Shown piece by piece: positions 14,208 to 20,051 of a DNA stretch of 25,202 bases. Position numbers and translations under genes: made by a program. The notes beneath the pieces were generated by a model, which was given only the letters and a program-made list of their open reading frames with translations, had not been told where the DNA came from and made no database searches. The DNA is from a virus: positions 1-25,202 of IMG/VR virus record IMGVR_UViG_3300038619_000063. One strand, given 5' to 3'. Numbering within the stretch: the stretch's first letter is position 1; every line of letters begins with the position of its first letter.

Positions 14208-14674
14208 AATTTTAAGTTTTTTACCAATGTTTCAAGTTCATATAATGAAGCGTTATTTTTTAAGATGTTTGCTCGAGAAGAAATCACCCAAACATTATCT
14301 TTTGTATATCCCTTTTTATTATCTTTACGATCGAGGGAAGGAGAGTTGTGACGTATCCCAAATTCTTCACACGAAAGCTTAAGCTGAAGAAGTGGGCAAA
14401 TCTCTGGTATTTGAATATCTTCAATTGTAATAGCAAAATCCAAAGATTTTTTTTTCGCTCTTAACTTTGCAGCTTGCCACATTGAGTATTTTCTTCCCTT
14501 TTCTGTTTTGTACCACAAGTCACGATATTTCTTTCGTGTGCTTTTCCCCTTGTTGGAAAAACGATATTCATCTGATATTTTCTTATAGGAATCCGAAGTA
14601 TGATATTTCTTTCTAGTGGCTTTCCCATTTTCAGATGCATTGTATTTTTTTGATGATTCTATTGACCAATTCAT
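14192..14674 (-). CDS. HNH endonuclease with N-terminal basic repeats
   Basis: 160 residues. The C-terminal half fits a compact HNH-type fold: ICPLLQLKL (about 92-100), then a NSPSLDRKDNKKGYTKDNVWVIS segment (about 110-132) and SRANILKNNASLYELE. This is the DRxxNxxGYxxxN layout of phage HNH nucleases. The N-terminus carries three related words, ENGKATRKKY, NKGKSTRKKY and EKGRKYSMW, probably DNA-contacting repeats. Only one base separates its stop from the methyltransferase ATG. It may be a free-standing homing nuclease or act with the methyltransferase. The usual Cys pairs are absent, so only one metal site is likely. Confidence 0.75.
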   Translation of the reverse strand: MNWSIESSKKYNASENGKATRKKYHTSDSYKKISDEYRFSNKGKSTRKKYRDLWYKTEKGRKYSMWQAAKLRAKKKSLDFAITIEDIQIPEICPLLQLKLSCEEFGIRHNSPSLDRKDNKKGYTKDNVWVISSRANILKNNASLYELETLVKNLKLCGYT

Positions 14675-14715
14675 TTCATAAATATATCACGAATTGATAA
14701 ATAGATCCAGCCCAT

Positions 14716-14916
14716 TCAACATACCTCTCCACCCATACATAGCCATTTTGTTACTATTTTCTCAACACTAAATGGAGCCTGAAATATATCAATCCATGAT
14801 ATCTCAGACTCAGGATACATGCAGGGAATTTGCACTTGAATACGCTTCTCCATTCGTCTAATATTTCTTATGCTTTTATGTTTCTCATGAATAAGCTTCA
14901 TCAATTCTTCGTTCAT
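14716..14916 (-). CDS. Small hypothetical protein beside the tRNA
   Basis: 66 residues from the ATG at 14916, which follows the tRNA's last base by two nucleotides. A longer in-frame opening runs back through the tRNA gene and is rejected. The N-terminus is a basic helix (EELMKLIHEKHKSIRNIRRM); the rest is mixed with two cysteines near the end. The GGGGC of the tRNA acceptor is the only ribosome-binding-like sequence. Low confidence that it is translated. Confidence 0.45.
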   Translation of the reverse strand: MNEELMKLIHEKHKSIRNIRRMEKRIQVQIPCMYPESEISWIDIFQAPFSVEKIVTKWLCMGGEVC

Positions 14917-14918
14917 AT

Positions 14919-14989
14919 CTGCCCCGTAAAGATTCGAACTCCAACTGCCAGAGCCAAATTCTGGCGTGCTACCATTACACCACAAGGCA
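14919..14989 (-). tRNA. tRNA-Gln (anticodon UUG)
   Basis: The 71-nt minus-strand RNA folds as a full cloverleaf. Acceptor TGCCTTG pairs with CGGGGCA (two G-U pairs). The D arm is GTG...CAC with the GG of the loop in TAATGGTAG. The anticodon stem is CCAGA/TCTGG around ATTTGGC, giving anticodon TTG. The T arm is TGGAG-TTCGAAT-CTTTA. Discriminator base is G, as expected for glutamine. CCA is not encoded. It reads CAA and CAG; the phage's portal and scaffold genes are glutamine-rich. Confidence 0.93.
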
Positions 14990-14990
14990 A

Positions 14991-15239
14991 TTAACATTTA
15001 GCATTTTCTTCTTTTGCGATATCCTGAAGCAATGCACCGATGCAGATATCCCATTCTTTAAATGGTTTTGTAAAAGAATGCGAAGGGATACTTAAAAAAT
15101 AGGATTGCAATTTATTTTTATGCTTGGTCGAAATATACCTATATTCCCCATCAAATCGATCTTTAAGAAAACATTCTCTCCATGTGATTACTTCTTTATG
15201 CAATCTCTCAATTGTGGTTTCAAGTTCTTTAGTATCCAT
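14991..15239 (-). CDS. Small protein of unknown function downstream of terminase
   Basis: 82 residues, mostly helical and charged (TKELETTIERLHKEVITWREC, then LQSYFLSIPSHSFTKPF). The start lies within the last codons of the large terminase gene (11-bp overlap), so it should be translated by coupling. No conserved motif is evident. It lies directly before the tRNA on the same strand. Confidence 0.6.
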   Translation of the reverse strand: MDTKELETTIERLHKEVITWRECFLKDRFDGEYRYISTKHKNKLQSYFLSIPSHSFTKPFKEWDICIGALLQDIAKEENAKC

Positions 15240-16737
15240 AATATTTATTTACCGCCTTTAAGTCATCAGTTACGCTGCTATTGTCTTTACGCTCTAATGC
15301 TTTCAAGCCTACTGCCAGGTACCTGAAAGCATCTGCGGCATGGCTATGTTCGTCATGTAACGGTGTGTTTTTATAGCATCCGAGCCTGTCATCCCAAACC
15401 TTTTTATAAGCCTCGAGGTGTCTAAAAGCCTTCGACGTTTTTTCTTCATCGAATACACACCTAGATAACATGCTTCGTACTGTTTGTATGCCCTCCAGCT
15501 TGTCACATTCTTTGATGTCCAATACCACAAACTTTCCCTCGAGGAGCGGCGTAACATGGTCAAGATACTGCGTCTTAGCTCCAATGTCCCTCTTTCGCGC
15601 ATCATGAGGCATGATATGACGTCCGAAGCGGTATTTTTGTCTATTAAGCCAATCGCAATAGTGCGCGGCTCCCTCGTCCCAATTTTCATAGTAGTTGATG
15701 ATTGAAACATTTCCGCCCCTTCCTACTTGAAAACAAAATATAGAAGTAAAATCGTCCAGACCAATATCCCAAGCAGTATGCACAGGTAGCGCATCATCGT
15801 AAGGCACGCGACAAACAGCACCACTAGCCCGAAGCTTAGATAGCTGCATACCGTAGTAAAGACCCTCATTAGCGCTCTCAAATGCTTCCTTAGCTGTCGA
15901 GGGATATTCCTGCTTCATTGCATCCCCCAATGTCTTTTGTTTCATGTGATACCAGCGGCGCTGTTCTTCGTCAAGCTTTCTTTGACGCTCAACTTCAATT
16001 CGATCAAGATACTCATTCGTTTCTTTAGTCACGATGATCTCGGGTGAGGTTTCTCTGTAACCAGGTTCTTCATACCAAGGGAAGAAAAAAAATCGTTGCT
16101 GCATTGGTGAAAGTCTTTCGGCATTGGCAAGCGCTTCAGCGTCTCTAGCGAATTCATAGAAGTATCCTTCTCGTCCTTCGGCTGTAGATTCGATAGCAAT
16201 GATCTGATCACTGCTAACCGTATTAAGAGAGCCTGTAACGATCTCCTTTGCCACGTCAGGCGACTTGCTACAGATTTTACCAAACTCTGATACAAGCAGT
16301 CTTTGATAGGTTCCTGATCTGAATCCCGTTGAGACTCTATAACTTGATCCATTAGTGAAAGCAAGTTCCCCGCTGCGGTCGTTAGTTGCGCTATTAAATG
16401 TTCTTGTCCATGCTGGCATTCGGTCGTATGCATATTTAACCTTTTGTTTGAATATTTGTTCTGCATCCTCTTTGCGATGTGCTATGATTCCAGCTTGTGT
16501 GTTGGAAAGCCAGAAGCAATCATCTAAATAACTGATTGTGAAATAAGTTGTAATGCCTAATTGTCGTGCTTTGAGAATAAGCATCTGATGCCACTCTCTA
16601 TCATAGAGCTGTTTCTGTGCCCAATTGAGATTGAATAAGACCTCTTCCCCGGACTTGTTTGTTATGTAATAGAGATGCGTTAATCGCCACAGCTTATCGT
16701 TGAGCTCATCTTGCGTAGGGATGTATTCAGAGGCCAT
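15229..16737 (-). CDS. terL: Terminase large subunit
   Basis: 502 residues, normal length. The ATPase domain shows a Walker A-like KARQLGITT (56-64), Walker B LLVSEFGKI (147-155, catalytic Glu151) and the coupling motif IESTAEG (about 182-188). The nuclease domain has TAWDIGLDD (Asp324, Asp328/329) and HDEHSHAADAFRYLA with Asp469, the three acidic metal-binding positions of this RNase H-like fold. The enzyme packages DNA through the portal (7399-9351) and cuts the concatemer. It starts inside the end of the upstream zinc-ribbon gene (11-bp overlap). Confidence 0.93.
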   Translation of the reverse strand: MASEYIPTQDELNDKLWRLTHLYYITNKSGEEVLFNLNWAQKQLYDREWHQMLILKARQLGITTYFTISYLDDCFWLSNTQAGIIAHRKEDAEQIFKQKVKYAYDRMPAWTRTFNSATNDRSGELAFTNGSSYRVSTGFRSGTYQRLLVSEFGKICSKSPDVAKEIVTGSLNTVSSDQIIAIESTAEGREGYFYEFARDAEALANAERLSPMQQRFFFFPWYEEPGYRETSPEIIVTKETNEYLDRIEVERQRKLDEEQRRWYHMKQKTLGDAMKQEYPSTAKEAFESANEGLYYGMQLSKLRASGAVCRVPYDDALPVHTAWDIGLDDFTSIFCFQVGRGGNVSIINYYENWDEGAAHYCDWLNRQKYRFGRHIMPHDARKRDIGAKTQYLDHVTPLLEGKFVVLDIKECDKLEGIQTVRSMLSRCVFDEEKTSKAFRHLEAYKKVWDDRLGCYKNTPLHDEHSHAADAFRYLAVGLKALERKDNSSVTDDLKAVNKYYGY

Positions 16738-16972
16738 CTGTTAACTTAAAATAAGCATCTCTCACTGGGGATGATTGACACCAAGGTTTTCTATCGTGAA
16801 AGCATTGCTCGCATTGGCCAGTACGATAATCTGTTAAGATACAAGGTAACTCTGTACCGCAACTTGGGCAATGCGTCATGGGAGTAGGCTTATTGGCTTC
16901 TTCTTCCACTTGCTTCATAACATTATCAATGTCTGCTTGTGTTATAGGTCTGCAAGGCGTTTCTTCGTACAT
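16727..16972 (-). CDS. Small zinc-ribbon protein in packaging operon
   Basis: 81 residues. A helical N-terminus (ITQADIDNVMKQVEEEA) precedes CPSC (35-38) and CEQC (54-57), one zinc ribbon, then a histidine and a further cysteine. It sits between the probable small terminase and the large terminase, overlapping its neighbours by 1 and 11 bp. A packaging-related DNA-binding role is possible; nothing in the sequence fixes it. Confidence 0.7.
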   Translation of the reverse strand: MYEETPCRPITQADIDNVMKQVEEEANKPTPMTHCPSCGTELPCILTDYRTGQCEQCFHDRKPWCQSSPVRDAYFKLTDGL

Positions 16973-17172
16973 TAAGCCGCTTTCTTAAGCTTCTTACGTG
17001 TCTTAGGCTTGGATTTCTTTTTGGGTATGACTTTGCCCATGGGAATCATCTTATGCTCATACGGCCATTTCATAGATGGGACGTTCTTAATATCAATTCT
17101 AGAGCCACCCTCGCCATTCTTGAATGAGAATATCTCACGTAAGACCGATTGAATCCATTGAGCTATATTCAT
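16972..17172 (-). CDS. Small basic protein in packaging operon
   Basis: 66 residues. The N-terminus is a short amphipathic helix (IAQWIQSVLREIFSF). The last 20 residues are almost all lysine/arginine (KKKSKPKTRKKLKK), typical of a DNA- or RNA-contacting tail. Overlaps the upstream gene by 4 bp (ATGA). Unknown family. Confidence 0.6.
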   Translation of the reverse strand: MNIAQWIQSVLREIFSFKNGEGGSRIDIKNVPSMKWPYEHKMIPMGKVIPKKKSKPKTRKKLKKAA

Positions 17173-17597
17173 TTTAAAGCCCTCTTATTACGCTGCACTT
17201 CGTCTAGAACTTTTTGCCTTTCTTGCTCGATGGCTCTTGCTTCCCCTTTAAGGCTGGCAGCTTTCCGAAGCTCGTTAGCGTCTGCGTCTGCGTCTTCACC
17301 TTCCCTGAGGTCGCCGAAGTAGATCCTTTGCCACCTTTGAGAGATGGAATCGCGTACGTTGCTTTTTTTATCGACATATTTTAATCCTACAATCTTTAAC
17401 GCTTGTTCATAATAGGGAAAGAACTCAGCTTTCTGAATAAAGTTCTTCCATTCATTATAAGTATAACCTTTCTCTATAGTATACCATTCAGATAGATGCA
17501 AGATGGTTTTTTGATTCGCCTTGACATAAGCAATCATTTCTTTACCTAAAGCAATCATTTCTTTCTCTGAAAAAGAAAACTCTCTCGGTCTAACCAT
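17169..17597 (-). CDS. terS: Terminase small subunit, probable
   Basis: 142 residues. The N-terminal 80 residues look like a helical DNA-binding domain: SFSEKEMIALGKEMIAYVK, then LHLSEWYTIEKGYTYNEWKNF and a helix EQALKIVGLKY. A long acidic coiled coil follows (about 95-140, EGEDADADANELRKAA...). This helix-turn-helix plus oligomerisation layout is that of small terminases. The location, two genes before the large terminase on the same transcript, fits. GGAGATACTATA precedes the ATG. Small terminases diverge strongly, so this rests on context and layout. Confidence 0.65.
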   Translation of the reverse strand: MVRPREFSFSEKEMIALGKEMIAYVKANQKTILHLSEWYTIEKGYTYNEWKNFIQKAEFFPYYEQALKIVGLKYVDKKSNVRDSISQRWQRIYFGDLREGEDADADANELRKAASLKGEARAIEQERQKVLDEVQRNKRALK

Positions 17598-17782
17598 TAT
17601 AGTATCTCCATGTGAATTTTTACTTGAACTGACTCGGGTTCTCCTTGAAAGTTTTGTTTAGCTTCTGCAATACAATCGAGGATTATTTTATCTCTCTCTG
17701 ATATCAAATAGCTCTCATAAATAATGAAATCCTGTTTATAAGTTCTATCAGAGTCTTTTAATATTACCGTAAGTTCACTCAT
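17597..17782 (-). CDS. First small gene of packaging operon
   Basis: 61 residues, mixed alpha/beta and acidic (MSELTVILKDSDRTYKQ, then RDKIILDCIAEAKQNF and QVKIHMEIL). It overlaps the small terminase start by one base. The 183 bp upstream, up to the plus-strand gene at 17966, are AT-rich and must hold divergent promoters. TTGACT lies 29-34 bp upstream of its start codon but with a poor -10 at 17-bp spacing. Function unknown. Confidence 0.6.
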   Translation of the reverse strand: MSELTVILKDSDRTYKQDFIIYESYLISERDKIILDCIAEAKQNFQGEPESVQVKIHMEIL

Positions 17783-17896
17783 ATTTTCAAGCTATGCAAT
17801 AAAAAAGTTTCTAGTCAAGCGATGTGGTAAAGTATATACAAATTCATTTAATTATTTTCCCTTGTGTAAATGTTACATGTTGTGTCATATTGTTCA

Positions 17897-17964
17897 ATAG
17901 AATGACAAAGAAGTCATCGAAAGGAGACAAATAGAATGACAAAGAAGTCATCGAAAGGAGACAA
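17897..17964 (+). repeat. Perfect 34-bp tandem duplication over the leader of the 17966 gene
   Basis: 17897-17930 and 17931-17964 are identical. Each unit contains an ATG, ten sense codons (MTKKSSKGDK) and AAAGGAGAC. In copy 1 the short frame ends at TAG. In copy 2 it reads straight into the next gene. Only copy 2's AAAGGAGAC is correctly spaced for the ATG at 17966. Confidence 0.9.
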
Positions 17965-17965
17965 A

Positions 17966-18124
17966 ATGTTCATATTCGTAAACCCTAAGACAAACAAGCT
18001 AGAATTTTCACTGAGATTTAAGACATTGAAAGAAGCACTAGAAAAAAGAAATTTATGGGGTTATGATTCGTCTAACCTATGGATTAAACTTGAGGCAGAC
18101 TGGAAAAGATCTCAACGAGCTTAA
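17966..18124 (+). CDS. Small protein, first gene of plus-strand early cluster
   Basis: 52 residues from the ATG at 17966, which has AAAGGAGACAAA just upstream. An in-frame start at 17936 would add MTKKSSKGDK but is encoded by the duplicated leader. The protein has a strand-turn-strand FIFVNPKTNKLEFSLRF, a helix TLKEALEKRNLWG and an aromatic, basic end (LWIKLEADWKRSQRA). Unknown family. Flanked downstream by a long hairpin. Confidence 0.65.
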   Translation: MFIFVNPKTNKLEFSLRFKTLKEALEKRNLWGYDSSNLWIKLEADWKRSQRA

Positions 18125-18170
18125 CCTCTCACCCTCCCTTTGAATCTCAAGGGGAGTTATGAGAAGTTAA
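18121..18170 (+). other. Extended intercistronic stem-loop
   Basis: TTAACCTCTCA (18121-18131) pairs with TGAGAAGTTAA (18160-18170) with one mismatch, and inside it CTCCCTTTGA (18134-18143) pairs with TCAAGGGGAG (18147-18156) with one G-U pair and a 3-nt loop. About 20 pairs in all, starting at the stop codon of the upstream gene. No T-run follows, so it looks like an mRNA-stability or processing element rather than a terminator. Confidence 0.65.
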
Positions 18171-18189
18171 ACCAAAAAGGAAAATAACA

Positions 18190-18375
18190 ATGAAAGATAA
18201 AATTGAATATTTATTAAAAGTTACCACTGAAAGTATCAATCGACTTGATAGGCAAAAAGCGAAGTATAAAGAGAAAGGCGATAATGAGAATTATCAATGG
18301 CACGATGGCTATGCGAGCGCTCTAAGAGGTATGGAAGATGAATTTAAATATTTATTAAAGATTACAAATTTTTAA
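18190..18375 (+). CDS. Small helical protein, early cluster
   Basis: 61 residues, helical and charged throughout. Near-repeats KIEYLLKVTTES and FKYLLKITNF lie at its two ends around a central YQWHDGYASALRGMED. AAAAAGGAAAATAACA supplies the ribosome-binding site. It lies between two intercistronic hairpins. Function unknown. Confidence 0.65.
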   Translation: MKDKIEYLLKVTTESINRLDRQKAKYKEKGDNENYQWHDGYASALRGMEDEFKYLLKITNF

Positions 18376-18384
18376 GCCTCCCTG

Positions 18385-18405
18385 GGCGTAGGTATATCCT
18401 GCGCC
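18385..18405 (+). other. Intercistronic hairpin
   Basis: GGCGTAGG and CCTGCGCC pair over 8 bp (one T-G) with a TATAT loop, just after the 61-residue gene's stop. No T-run follows. Same style as the stem at 18121-18170 and the one at 22421-22441. Confidence 0.55.
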
Positions 18406-18438
18406 TTGATGAGTTTTAAACACACAAGGAGATGTAAA

Positions 18439-18654
18439 ATGAAACAACATTATAGATACGCAGTTCATAGCCATTCAACATCAAGCCAAACCTGTACTTA
18501 TTATGGTACAGAACGAGGCTTGCTTTTAAAGTGTCGTCGATTTATTGTAGGGCATGGAATAAATGGTTACTATGCTATTATCGCCAATGAATATGGCCGC
18601 AGAGCGAATTATTATTATGAACAACCAATAAACAAGCCTTTAGAATGGGAGTAA
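18439..18654 (+). CDS. Small basic protein, early cluster
   Basis: 71 residues from the ATG at 18439, which follows AAGGAGATGTAAA. An in-frame ATG at 18406 lies in the hairpin region and is less likely. Basic and aromatic: QHYRYAVHSHSTSSQTC, then GLLLKCRRFIVGHG and GRRANYYYEQP. Possibly a small beta fold. No family recognised. Confidence 0.65.
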   Translation: MKQHYRYAVHSHSTSSQTCTYYGTERGLLLKCRRFIVGHGINGYYAIIANEYGRRANYYYEQPINKPLEWE

Positions 18655-18658
18655 AACA

Positions 18659-18835
18659 ATGAAACCTTATAGTCCTGGAGAGGTATGCTTAGAAATAATG
18701 AATTTGTGTGTGGAATCAAATTTAACCTTTGAGCAAGCTCAACAAGAACTTTTACATTGTTTAGAAACTATGAAAAGTGCTGAAAAAGCTGCCAAGAAAT
18801 TTAAATCAGCATCTTGCTTATTCGATCTTAGCTAA
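18659..18835 (+). CDS. Small helical protein, early cluster
   Basis: 58 residues, starting 5 bp after the previous stop: MKPYSPGEVCLEIMN, a helix TFEQAQQELLHCLETM and a lysine/alanine helix (KSAEKAAKKFKSA). Too short for many gene callers, but spacing and composition match its neighbours. The preceding gene's end offers a GGGAGTAAAAC ribosome-binding site. Its end overlaps the convergent co-chaperonin gene by 18 bp. Confidence 0.6.
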   Translation: MKPYSPGEVCLEIMNLCVESNLTFEQAQQELLHCLETMKSAEKAAKKFKSASCLFDLS

Positions 18836-19213
18836 AATACTCCCCTCGTCGATTACGAGGAATTTCTCACCCTCATAGTCGATTTCTATTCCGTAATGCT
18901 TTTCCAAGTAGATAACATCCCCGACTTTTACTTTAGTTACTTCATCGCCTACAGAAATGACAGTGAATTGCGTCGGCTTTGAGTTGGTGATAATGAGCGT
19001 ACCGTGTTTGACTTCGAGCGGCTTGATTATGATTCTTTTTCCTACTGGAGTGAGCATTCTATTTTCCTTTTTAGTTTGTAATTCTTTCGTTTTCAAATAA
19101 TTTAAAACAAGTGAAGCCCAATGTGCTGAAATAATGGGTTGTTCTTGTGGGGCTTTTCCAAAAATCTTTTCAATTTCATCCCAATCAATAAGTGATTTCA
19201 ATTCTAATTCCAT
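18818..19213 (-). CDS. GroES-like co-chaperonin with N-terminal extension
   Basis: 131 residues. Residues 53-131 are a Cpn10 fold: LTPVGKRIIIKPLEVKHG (GroES starts IRPLHDRVIVKRLE), VISVGDEVTKVKVGDVIYLEK and the C-terminal EGEKFLVIDEGSILAKIE (GroES ends VLIMSESDILAIVE). The segment matching the GroES mobile loop is shortened. Residues 1-52 are an unrelated helical extension. AAAAGGAAAATAGA stands before the internal ATG at 19057, so a separate 79-residue GroES-like product may be made. By analogy with T4 gp31 it may adapt host GroEL for coat folding. The operon overlaps RusA by 29 bp. Confidence 0.75.
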   Translation of the reverse strand: MELELKSLIDWDEIEKIFGKAPQEQPIISAHWASLVLNYLKTKELQTKKENRMLTPVGKRIIIKPLEVKHGTLIITNSKPTQFTVISVGDEVTKVKVGDVIYLEKHYGIEIDYEGEKFLVIDEGSILAKIE

Positions 19214-19703
19214 ATTCTTTGCTTTTAACCTGATCGCATGATATTTTTATACGCTTATCGCTATCGGCTTTGCCGGCCACATAGTTGCCTGTGATTATGG
19301 CGCAAATGGCGTCAACGATATATTTGAAACTCGATGGCAAATTGTCGAATTCATCAAGTTCATTTGGGGCAAAGCGCGTAAGATAGACCCTGCATGGCAA
19401 TTTGACATGATGACATAATGGCTTCAGAGCGAGAGCCACAGCACGTTGTTGTGCTTTGTGCCGCTTATGCTTAACCGTCCAGTGTTCAAAGCAATTGGCT
19501 TCGCTTTTCGTCTTAATCGGTAGGTAAATAAAGACGTTTCCCTCGAAAACCGCCGATTTCATGCTTATTAAGGCTGTGGATCGAGTCTTTTTTCTAACAG
19601 GTACTAGGGCATTACTCGACCCGTTTCGTGCGATTCTAGACCCCTTAGAAAGCGTAATAGGGCCATTCTTTTTAAGCGATGCCAAACTAAAATGGGACTT
19701 CAT
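19185..19703 (-). CDS. rusA: RusA-like Holliday junction resolvase
   Basis: 172 residues from the ATG at 19703, which overlaps the SSB-like gene's last codons. An ATG at 19790 or one at 19563 (125 residues, nearer RusA's 120) are alternatives. The C-terminal domain shows NVFIYLPIKTKSEANCFEHW, a basic patch KHKRHKAQQRA, and the acidic set LDEFDNLPSSFKYIVDAI and ADSDKRI, the metal-binding aspartates of RusA-type enzymes. It would cut branched DNA produced by the RecT/YqaJ system before packaging. The first 48 residues are basic and low in structure. Confidence 0.75.
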   Translation of the reverse strand: MKSHFSLASLKKNGPITLSKGSRIARNGSSNALVPVRKKTRSTALISMKSAVFEGNVFIYLPIKTKSEANCFEHWTVKHKRHKAQQRAVALALKPLCHHVKLPCRVYLTRFAPNELDEFDNLPSSFKYIVDAICAIITGNYVAGKADSDKRIKISCDQVKSKEYGIRIEITY

Positions 19704-20028
19704 CGTTTTTTTGGTCAACGCTCTCTCCCTTCGGTTCAGATTTTGCGAAAAGCGATTTGGTGCGGCCGACTTCCCAGCTTCGATTGTCAAGAAAGTGTTT
19801 GATATCCTCTGCCAAGAAATTGCTATCCTGCGAGTATGCTTTCAAATATTTCTTTTCACTCTGGCTTTTTACGGCGACTGATATCACATCCCAAAACATG
19901 CCGCCATTCTTCATTTTTTTGCGTATGTACGTCACACGGTGCGAATTGTCTATGCAAATCACAACTGCCTCTGCGATGTAATCATCCTCGGGGAATGCTT
20001 CATGGCTTACAAAATCGAATGTACTCAT
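19687..20028 (-). CDS. SSB-like protein with acidic C-terminal tip
   Basis: 113 residues. The core has alternating strands (AEAVVICIDNSHRVTYIRKKM, then FWDVISVAVK). The C-terminus after about 95 is a polar linker ending NDEVPF, the acidic-plus-Phe tip (compare DDIPF) by which bacterial SSB recruits partners. GCAGGAGAAAAAA precedes the ATG. It lies between the initiator and RusA genes, where phages often place their SSB. An OB-fold is plausible but not proven from sequence alone. RusA's start overlaps its end. Confidence 0.65.
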   Translation of the reverse strand: MSTFDFVSHEAFPEDDYIAEAVVICIDNSHRVTYIRKKMKNGGMFWDVISVAVKSQSEKKYLKAYSQDSNFLAEDIKHFLDNRSWEVGRTKSLFAKSEPKGESVDQKNDEVPF

Positions 20029-20051
20029 TTTTTTCTCCTGCTTTTTTGTGT

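Noticed and set aside
13264-14674. A complete classical restriction-modification system
   Set aside because: Methylase and HNH nuclease are adjacent, but the HNH type is common as a homing enzyme and no specificity link is visible.
14917-14997. N-terminal extension of the 14716 frame
   Set aside because: It would translate the tRNA gene; the ATG at 14916 is the only reasonable start.
16029-16466. 145-codon second frame inside the large terminase gene
   Set aside because: Unlike the methyltransferase overlap it shows no recognised motif and covers only part of the gene.
17897-17964. Possible CRISPR-like repeats
   Set aside because: Only two directly adjacent copies, no spacers, and the unit contains a ribosome-binding site and start codon.
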